Origin: Acidobacteriaceae bacterium
Lineage (GTDB): Bacteria > Acidobacteriota > Terriglobia > Terriglobales > SbA1
Reading direction: 5' to 3'
DNA length: 6,464 nucleotides
NCBI GenBank assembly: GCA_003156615.1
Contig: PMHI01000556.1
Span: 2,588-9,051, forward strand
The notes beneath the pieces were generated by a model. The model was not told the DNA's origin. It worked only from the letters and a program-made list of their open reading frames with translations, and made no database searches. This document shows, in pieces, positions 1 through 4,072 of this stretch. How positions within the stretch are numbered: position 1 is the first letter of the stretch; each line of letters starts with the position of its first letter. A program made the position numbers and the translations under genes.

Positions 1-37
1 ACTCTGGATCTTTGAGAGAAACGGGAGGAGTCCAGTC

Positions 38-643
38 ATGCGTTCAGATATCGTGCCCGGAGGCATTTTCCCCAACTACGAGCTGCCCGATCACACGGGC
101 AAACCGCGCAAGCTCAGCGAGCTACAGGGCGAGGATCCGCTAATCCTCACGCTTGCGCGCGGCCACTATTGCCCAAAAGAGCACCAGCAGCATTTGGATC
201 TCGCCGCTTTCTACCCGAAGATCGCGGTGGCGTACACTCAGATTGCCACGATCGCCACCGACGATCACCATACTCTTCAGGAATTCCGTGCGTCACTCGG
301 AGCTCAGTGGACATTCCTTTCGGACCCTGAGCGAACGATTCAGAAGGATCTCGACATCCAGGAGTACACCGACCCCGAGCACAATCCGATGATCCCGCAT
401 ACGCTCGTGCTCAAGCCGGGCCTCGTGATTTACAGCATCTATAACGGCTACTGGTTCTGGGGGCGTCCATCGGTCATCGATCTTTGGCACGACCTGCGCG
501 CCGTGACCAGTGAAATCCGCCCCGACTGGGATCTAAGTACTCCTGGGCTCCGCGAGGCATGGAATGCGGGTGACTTCTCGCGTTTCCACGGGTGGAACAA
601 GCAGGCCGGTATGGAAGATGCCCCGATTGCACGGAAGAAATAG
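38..643 (+). CDS. Redoxin / peroxiredoxin-like (AhpC/TSA superfamily) protein
   Basis: The 201-residue product has a thioredoxin-fold redoxin layout. An N-terminal strand-loop region (FPNYELPDHTGKPRKLSEL, about 11-29) is typical of AhpC/TSA proteins. The segment LARGHYCPKEHQQH (39-52) follows, with Cys45 where the peroxidatic cysteine sits. A later strand, PHTLVLKPGLVIYSIYNGYWFWGRP, is followed by a C-terminal tail rich in Trp (DLSTPGLREAW, RFHGWN). Cys45 is the only cysteine, so resolution by a second internal cysteine is impossible; a 1-Cys or partner-resolved mechanism, or a non-peroxidase role, is inferred. No signal peptide is seen, so it is probably cytoplasmic. The start is well supported by GGGAGGAG about 8 nt upstream of ATG 38. 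The likely role is reduction of peroxides or another thiol-redox reaction; the substrate is unknown. A broken hydrolase lies downstream on the same strand. Confidence 0.85.
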   Translation: MRSDIVPGGIFPNYELPDHTGKPRKLSELQGEDPLILTLARGHYCPKEHQQHLDLAAFYPKIAVAYTQIATIATDDHHTLQEFRASLGAQWTFLSDPERTIQKDLDIQEYTDPEHNPMIPHTLVLKPGLVIYSIYNGYWFWGRPSVIDLWHDLRAVTSEIRPDWDLSTPGLREAWNAGDFSRFHGWNKQAGMEDAPIARKK

Positions 644-714
644 CACAGCCACCAACTTCCATCTACTGCGGTATGCAATCGCTCGGAGCACAGTCTCAGC
701 GGGTTTGATGCGAG

Positions 715-961
715 ATAAAAGGTTTCTGGACAGGCGCCTGCGCTTCGCTCTACCCCGAGTGGATCGACTATCTGAAGGACCGGCGGCCGAAGACGCTCAT
801 CGCGTGAGAACACAATGACCCGCCTATCCCCATGCCAGTGCGGAAGTCGTGAAGAAGGTGTGCCGGCGGTCCAGTTGCGCTATTTCGACGGCGGTCACTT
901 CGTGCTGGATGAGTTCGCTGACGCAATCGCCGAGGCGATTATCGGAACCTTCTCCCGTTAG
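715..961 (+). pseudogene. Decayed C-terminal fragment of an alpha/beta hydrolase
   Basis: Three short pieces in three frames line up with the C-terminal third of alpha/beta hydrolases of the haloalkane-dehalogenase/epoxide-hydrolase type. Piece one (frame of position 751) reads LYPEWIDYLKDRRPKTLIA and hits TGA at 805-807, where the family usually has Trp-Gly before the acidic residue; the same frame then gives EHNDPPIPMP. Piece two (frame of 840) reads AEVVKKV. Piece three (863-961) reads PAVQLRYFDGGHFVLDEF and then ADAIAEAIIGTFSR before TAG 959-961; it contains the G-G-H-F motif with the expected catalytic histidine. One stop plus two frame shifts, and no recognisable nucleophile half upstream, make this a remnant. 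The 644-714 interval shows nothing I recognise. A 48-codon ORF from ATG 815 covers the last piece but lacks the catalytic core. Confidence 0.65.
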
Positions 962-1000
962 AACCGGCGCACCACGACAAAATTCCGCCCTGGCTAACTC

Positions 1001-1065
1001 ATGCGAAGGTATCGATCCATACCATCGTCTAATAGATTCCTCTCGTCGAATCTGGCTTAATCGCA
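1001..1065 (+). promoter_or_regulatory. Repeat element R1: promoter/operator-like block upstream of the sigma gene
   Basis: This 65-bp block matches R2 at 2401-2465 in 53 of 65 positions by my count: 31 of the first 33, 7 of 17 in the middle and all of the last 15. It contains the inverted repeat CGAAGGTAT (1004-1012), a 6-nt spacer, then ATACCATCG (1019-1027); eight of nine arm positions pair. It also contains CGTCTAAT (1026-1033), then 18 less conserved bases, then CTGGCTTAATCGCA (1052-1065). CGTCTAA resembles the -10 element of many ECF promoters, and GAAGGT (1005-1010) lies 15 nt upstream as a loose -35 candidate. Transcription from here would give a leader of roughly 100 nt before the sigma gene. 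The repetition is seen directly; the promoter or operator role is inferred. Confidence 0.5.
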
Positions 1066-1103
1066 TCTGCATTCGCAAACAACCGCGAGCCTCCTTGCAA
1101 TTG

Positions 1104-1123
1104 GGGCAAGTCAGGGCAAGTCA
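1104..1123 (+). repeat. Tandem 10-bp duplication
   Basis: GGGCAAGTCA occurs twice back to back (1104-1113 and 1114-1123), immediately before the sigma gene's ribosome binding site. Two copies of ten bases may be a slippage product; a binding-site role cannot be shown. Confidence 0.7.
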
Positions 1124-1143
1124 AGAAAACGAGAGGTAACACA

Positions 1144-1803
1144 ATGTCAGCCGCGACAAACTACGAACTGAACGATCGAGCGACCGTCGGACCTTCATTC
1201 ATCACAAATGAAGAGGCAACCCTCCTGGCGTCTGCCAGGGCTGGTGACTCGGCAGCATTTGAGCGTCTTGTCACGCCGCACTGGGATGCTCTGCTTCGCG
1301 TTACCCAACGGATTCTTCGCAATCGAGAAGATGCGGAGGACGCCGTTCAGACCGCATTTCTCTCTGCTTTCCGCAATCTGAATGGCTTCCATGGGTGTTC
1401 GCGGTTCTCCTCGTGGCTCAGTCGCATCGCCATGAACGCGGCCTTGATGTGCTTGCGCCTGAGCCGGCGAAAAAGGGAAACATCGCTGGACGAGCTAACT
1501 GAAACAGCTGAGGCTCGGACGAGCTTTGATCTGGTGGAAACGAGGTTGAACCCCGAGCAGGAGTACTTGTCGAAGGAGGGTCGAGTTCTGCTTGAAAAAG
1601 GACTCAAGAAATTGAGACCGCTCTATGTTGAGGTCCTGCATCTGCGCAACCTGCAAGAGTTGTCGACCAAAGAAACAGCAGGAATCTTAGAGCTGCCGGT
1701 GGGAACAGTGAAGGCGAGGCTGCATCGAGCACGCACCAAATTAGCGCGACACGTGCAGTCGATCGTTACACGCCAGCGGGATCGCGGAGGTGTCAGGAAC
1801 TAA
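1144..1803 (+). CDS. ECF-type RNA polymerase sigma factor (sigma-70 family)
   Basis: The 219-residue product has the two-domain ECF layout. Sigma region 2 spans about 25-108: GDSAAFERLV; the region 2.2-like helix EDAEDAVQTAFLSAFRNL at 62-79; and RFSSWLSRIAMNAALMCLR at 87-105, the part expected to melt and read the -10 element. After a linker (about 110-143) comes sigma region 4 (about 144-205), whose helix-turn-helix (LSTKETAGILELPVGTVKAR, about 173-192) should read the -35 element. A basic tail of about 15 residues follows. There is no region 1.1 or 3, as expected for the ECF class. It would bind core RNA polymerase in the cytoplasm and redirect it to a small regulon. ATG 1144 has AGAGG 7 nt upstream. 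No anti-sigma factor gene is adjacent: the next gene is convergent and unrelated. The R1 element upstream suggests possible autoregulation. Confidence 0.93.
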   Translation: MSAATNYELNDRATVGPSFITNEEATLLASARAGDSAAFERLVTPHWDALLRVTQRILRNREDAEDAVQTAFLSAFRNLNGFHGCSRFSSWLSRIAMNAALMCLRLSRRKRETSLDELTETAEARTSFDLVETRLNPEQEYLSKEGRVLLEKGLKKLRPLYVEVLHLRNLQELSTKETAGILELPVGTVKARLHRARTKLARHVQSIVTRQRDRGGVRN

Positions 1804-1819
1804 CGCGCGGGAGCGCATG

Positions 1820-1831
1820 TGTCGCGCGACA
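1820..1831. repeat. Perfect 12-bp palindrome between convergent genes
   Basis: TGTCGCGCGACA is its own reverse complement and sits in the 61-nt gap between the sigma gene stop (1803) and the stop of the minus-strand small gene (1865). CGCA (1814-1817) and TGCG (1839-1842) could extend the structure around an internal loop. The position suits a bidirectional transcription end, but no T-run follows on either strand, so I do not call it an intrinsic terminator. Confidence 0.45.
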
Positions 1832-1864
1832 TACTTGATGCGAGACGCTGATGTTTGAACGCCT

Positions 1865-2149
1865 TTAAGCAATGTCTATGTTGACCCTGTGATTGGCTGG
1901 TGGACCGACCTCAGAACCATTCTTAGCTTCAGGCTTCCGAACGACTCTGTTCCCGACTTCTTCGTCAATTTGAATCGTCAAATACAGAGAGCAAGCGGAG
2001 CACAGCCAGGCGCATTCGAGCTGCCCAGACTTGCTTGGGCATCTCAGCTTGTGCCCAGCTAGCGCTTCCTTGGGGCCAATCACACAAAGCCTTCCTTGAA
2101 GGTAGCGGAATGTAGTCGGACAGGTTGGATTTGCACATTTCGACAACAT
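1865..2149 (-). CDS. Small Cys-rich zinc-ribbon-like hypothetical protein
   Basis: The 94-residue product begins MLSKCANPTC, with Cys5 and Cys10, continues PTTFRYLQGRL, and later has WLCSAC (Cys50, Cys53). The two cysteine pairs form a plausible four-cysteine zinc site; Cys22, Cys37 and Cys46 are extra. The pattern of C-A-N-P-x-C, F-R-Y-L and a later W-L-C-x-x-C matches a small uncharacterised family that I recall being common in Acidobacteriota genomes; this is memory, not a search. The C-terminal ~30 residues look unstructured. The start is well supported: on the minus strand GGAG (plus-strand CTCC 2155-2158) lies 5 nt before ATG 2147-2149. It converges with the sigma gene. Function is unknown; nucleic-acid or protein binding would be a guess. 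Confidence 0.7.
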   Translation of the reverse strand: MLSKCANPTCPTTFRYLQGRLCVIGPKEALAGHKLRCPSKSGQLECAWLCSACSLYLTIQIDEEVGNRVVRKPEAKNGSEVGPPANHRVNIDIA

Positions 2150-2177
2150 TGGATCTCCGCACTCTTGTCCCGTGATT

Positions 2178-2223
2178 GGGTATTGGCGTTTTGGGCGCTC
2201 AAAATGTCACCTATTCAATACCC
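2178..2223. repeat. Inverted repeat with 8-bp arms and 30-nt spacer
   Basis: GGGTATTG (2178-2185) is matched by its exact reverse complement CAATACCC (2216-2223). It lies just upstream of the divergently read minus-strand small gene, so it could be an operator or part of its leader. The arms share the TATTG/CAATA core seen in the R2 half-site, but 8-bp arms at this spacing can occur by chance. Confidence 0.35.
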
Positions 2224-2273
2224 GGAGGCGATCTGCATGATTACGCCACAACCAAAAACATCAGGCTATGGGG

Positions 2274-2297
2274 CGAAGGTGTTGACCAACACCTTCG
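2274..2297. repeat. Perfect inverted repeat with 11-bp arms
   Basis: CGAAGGTGTTG (2274-2284) and CAACACCTTCG (2287-2297) are exact reverse complements separated by two bases. Aligned with R1 and R2 it has the same frame: CGAAGGT-x-T, six bases, then A-x-ACC-x-TCG. It may therefore be a third operator of the same type in its most symmetric form. No T-run follows, so terminator function is not supported. Confidence 0.6.
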
Positions 2298-2400
2298 GAT
2301 TGGCTAGCTACGGGTGCGGAGTATTACTGAAGGAAAGGCTGGATTCAGGCGCGCATCAGCCGAAGGCGTGACTGAGCGTGCTCGCTGCGACAGTTGGCTT

Positions 2401-2465
2401 ATGCGAAGGTATCGGTCAATACCATCGTCTAATGGACTCATTTGTACCCTTCTGGCTTAATCGCA
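2401..2465 (+). promoter_or_regulatory. Repeat element R2: promoter/operator-like block upstream of the efflux genes
   Basis: This is the second copy of the R1 element, in the same orientation and exactly 1400 bp downstream of it. It has CGAAGGTAT (2404-2412), a 6-nt spacer, ATACCATCG (2419-2427), the ECF -10-like CGTCTAAT (2426-2433) and CTGGCTTAATCGCA (2452-2465). A second small inverted pair, CCAT-N6-ATGG (2422-2435), overlaps the first. No other strand-consistent gene lies between it and the TolC-type gene, so the efflux cluster is its likely target. That would imply a leader of more than 300 nt. Confidence 0.5.
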
Positions 2466-2559
2466 GCTGTACACAACCCTCGGTGGAACTAGATCGCATC
2501 ACTGCCGGAGACGAACATGAATGTTGTCACAGTGCTACCCCGACACGGAAGCCTCGCCG

Positions 2560-2603
2560 ATACCATCGGTTCATTGTTTCGCCTCCAACCTCCTGGCTCA
2601 ATC
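2560..2603 (+). repeat. Repeat element R3: partial, diverged third copy
   Basis: ATACCATCG (2560-2568) recurs, followed after exactly 24 bases by CTGGCTCAATC (2593-2603). That is the same order, orientation and spacing as in R1 and R2. The left arm of the inverted repeat and the TCTAAT block are not conserved, so any -10-like function is lost here. It lies inside the presumed leader of the TolC-type gene. Confidence 0.5.
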
Positions 2604-2625
2604 AAACTTGTGCAGCGGATTCAAC

Positions 2626-2675
2626 CTGATGGAGATGAGCCCGCAACACCGTTGTATGCACGGGCTCTCCATCAG
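2626..2675 (+). other. Bulged hairpin in the presumed efflux-operon leader
   Basis: CTGATGGAG (2626-2634) pairs perfectly with CTCCATCAG (2667-2675). After a 3-nt bulge (2635-2637), AGCCCG (2638-2643) pairs with CGGGCT (2661-2666). The 17-nt loop holds a possible inner stem, CAAC/GTTG (2644-2647, 2651-2654). Fifteen outer base pairs make a strong RNA structure if this is transcribed. No T-run follows, so a structured leader is likelier than a terminator. Confidence 0.45.
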
Positions 2676-2780
2676 AGGGAAAACCGATACGGGTTTAAAA
2701 AGGCGGGCAATTTGGAGGTTCCTCGCTTTTCTTCGATCCAGCAGTTTGACGGGGGCACCGTGAATTTCCTAGCGCTAAAA

Positions 2781-3770
2781 ATGTTGAGTGCTGACCGCGG
2801 GAAGCTTTGTACCAAGCTGACTGCGCTCTGCGTGGCTCTGTTGGCAGCTCCGCTTTACGCACAGTCCGATTTGACTGCTACGAGCCAAGGAACAGTGTCC
2901 TACGGTGCCCCTGCGGTTGCTGTTCAGGAGAGCTCGGATCTTCAGATGCAAAATCCTTACCTAGGAGGAGTTCCCACGGGCAACGCCAGTCCGACGGCGC
3001 TGTCGCTTTCTCTGGAGGACGCCGTAGCGCGTGGTCTGCGGCAAAATCTTGGGGGGCTACTTTCCTGCGATGCAGTCTCCGGCGCACAAGGCGAGCGGTG
3101 GCGGGCACTCAGCGCGCTACTACCAAATCTGACCACCGACACCAGTCTCGGTGTTCACCAGCTTGATCTGAAGGCGACCATAGGCCTCGACATTCCTGGC
3201 GTTCCACACGTCATCGGCCCCTTTGGGGTTTTCGACACGCGTGCTTATCTCGACCAATCAGTCTTCAATTGGGAGTCGATCGAGCGCGCACGATCTTCGG
3301 CTGCGCAAGTGAAATCGGCCCAGTACAGTTACAAGAATGCCCGCGAGCTGATTGTGGTTGTAGTTGTGTCAAATTATCTGCTGGTCATTGCCGACCAGTC
3401 GCAAGTCGAGTCCGCTCTAGCGCAGCGCGACACTGCGAAAGCACTCTTCGATCAGACCACCGACCAGAAGAACGCCGGGCTTGCAGCTGCAGTTGACGTA
3501 CTCAGGTCCAATGTCGAGCTTCAGGCGCGCGAACAAAGGCTGATCGTTGCGCGCAACAGTCTCTCTAAACAGAAGCGGGTTCTGGCGAGGGCGATTGGAT
3601 TTCCGGCAGGTCAGACGTTCGACATAGCCACGGAAGTTGCATATCAGCCGCTTACGACGTCAAGCCTCGACGATGCATTGCGGCAGGCGTACAGCTCTCG
3701 CGCCGACTATAAAAGCTTAACCGAGCAAGTACGTGCTGCTGAGTTGCAAAAGAACGCCGCTTCATGCTAG
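2781..3770 (+). CDS. TolC-type outer-membrane efflux protein, C-terminally truncated
   Basis: The product from ATG 2781 is 329 residues. It opens with a secretion signal: MLSADRGKLCTK, then LTALCVALLAAPLYA, with cleavage likely before QSD. The body follows the outer-membrane-factor pattern: SLSLEDAVARGLRQN, a beta-like stretch ending FDTRAYLDQSVFNW, a long helical segment around AAQVKSAQYSYKNARELI, and DVLRSNVELQAREQRLIVAR. The second repeat begins at LDDALRQAYSSRADYKSL and breaks off at ELQKNAASC. Family members usually run to about 450-500 residues, so most of the second repeat is missing and a working trimeric channel is unlikely. The end abuts an EmrA-type fragment, pointing to a deletion join at about 3755-3767. 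Start choice is uncertain: GTG 2760 (GGGGG just upstream) and ATG 2517 (GGAG upstream, 417 residues) are in frame, but only the shorter forms leave the signal peptide near the N-terminus. Confidence 0.8.
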   Translation: MLSADRGKLCTKLTALCVALLAAPLYAQSDLTATSQGTVSYGAPAVAVQESSDLQMQNPYLGGVPTGNASPTALSLSLEDAVARGLRQNLGGLLSCDAVSGAQGERWRALSALLPNLTTDTSLGVHQLDLKATIGLDIPGVPHVIGPFGVFDTRAYLDQSVFNWESIERARSSAAQVKSAQYSYKNARELIVVVVVSNYLLVIADQSQVESALAQRDTAKALFDQTTDQKNAGLAAAVDVLRSNVELQAREQRLIVARNSLSKQKRVLARAIGFPAGQTFDIATEVAYQPLTTSSLDDALRQAYSSRADYKSLTEQVRAAELQKNAASC

Positions 3771-4072
3771 TGCCGCTGGATCAAGTGTGGATTACTGCAA
3801 ACTTCAAAGAAACACAACTCCGGTACATGCGTCCGGGGCAGAAGGTGGAGATCACTTGCGACTCCAATGGCCGATCCTACCAGGGGCATGTCGACAGCAT
3901 CGCCGGCGCCACTGGTCCGGTGTTCAGCCTGCTGCCTCCGGAAAACGCCACCGGCAATTACGTGAAGATCGTCCAACGCGTTCCGGTCAAGGTTGTGCTG
4001 GAGCCGGGTGAGAACCGCGACCATCAGCTTCGCCCAGGGATGAACGTCGAGGCCAAGGTTTACCTGCGATGA
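3764..4072 (+). CDS. emrA: C-terminal fragment of an EmrA/HlyD-type membrane fusion protein
   Basis: The 102 residues match the C-terminal end of EmrA-type periplasmic adaptors. Visible motifs are PLDQVWITANFKETQL (4-19), RPGQKVEIT, then SLLPPENATGNYVKIVQ running into RVPVKV (about 55-77), and LRPGMNVEAKVYLR at the end. The N-terminal membrane anchor, the coiled-coil hairpin and most of the lipoyl domain, roughly 270 residues in intact relatives, are absent. The frame is open only from 3743 and ATG 3764 lies at the join, with no ribosome binding site; its ATG overlaps the TAG of the truncated TolC frame (ATGCTAG). It cannot bridge inner and outer membrane components alone. Its stop overlaps the permease start as ATGA, the usual coupling in an emrAB operon. 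Confidence 0.85.
   Translation: MLVPLDQVWITANFKETQLRYMRPGQKVEITCDSNGRSYQGHVDSIAGATGPVFSLLPPENATGNYVKIVQRVPVKVVLEPGENRDHQLRPGMNVEAKVYLR

Larger units (their letters stand above)
962..1143 (+). other. Gene-free upstream region of the sigma factor gene
   Basis: This stretch separates the hydrolase remnant from the sigma factor gene. It contains the 65-bp element R1 (1001-1065), a perfect tandem 10-bp duplication (1104-1123) and the ribosome binding site AGAGG at 1132-1136, 7 nt before ATG 1144. An open frame crosses the region (849-1139) but has no family resemblance and starts inside the hydrolase remnant, so I do not call it as a gene. Confidence 0.6.
2150..2780 (+). other. Long regulatory-looking intergenic region ahead of the efflux cluster
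   Basis: About 630 bases lack a convincing gene. In order the region holds: the ribosome binding site of the minus-strand small gene (2155-2158), an inverted repeat with 8-nt arms (2178-2223), a perfect inverted repeat with 11-nt arms (2274-2297), the R2 element (2401-2465), the partial copy R3 (2560-2603) and a bulged hairpin (2626-2675). A 44-codon ORF (2237-2371) has GGAGG 9 nt before its ATG but no family resemblance, and the 11-nt-arm repeat lies inside it. The frame of the TolC gene is open back to ATG 2517, which has GGAG 6 nt upstream, but that extension would bury the secretion signal. Confidence 0.6.

Noticed and set aside
1..15. Frame 1 reads four codons to a TGA at 13-15, possibly the end of an upstream gene
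   Set aside because: Too short to support any call.
1052..1070. CTGGCTTAATCGCA as a possible sigma-54 promoter (TGGC...GC)
   Set aside because: The spacing between the GG and GC elements does not fit the -24/-12 rule.
1820..1842. Palindrome after the sigma gene as an intrinsic terminator
   Set aside because: No T-run on either strand after the stem.
2235..2249. CATGATTACGCCA, identical to part of the lacZ-alpha start in common cloning vectors
   Set aside because: Only 13 bases match and the flanks differ, so vector contamination is not supported.
2237..2371. 44-codon ORF with GGAGG 9 nt before its ATG
   Set aside because: No family resemblance, short, and a perfect inverted repeat lies inside it; the ribosome-site match may be chance.
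1001..2603. R1, R2 and R3 as a CRISPR-like array or the ends of an insertion sequence
   Set aside because: Spacing is irregular on the array scale, the copies are direct and not terminal inverted repeats, and no transposase or cas gene lies between them.
2517..2780. In-frame N-terminal extension of the TolC-type gene from ATG 2517, preceded by GGAG
   Set aside because: It would place about 88 residues before a clear signal peptide, and it overlaps R3 and the hairpin; treated as leader, though the start is not proven.
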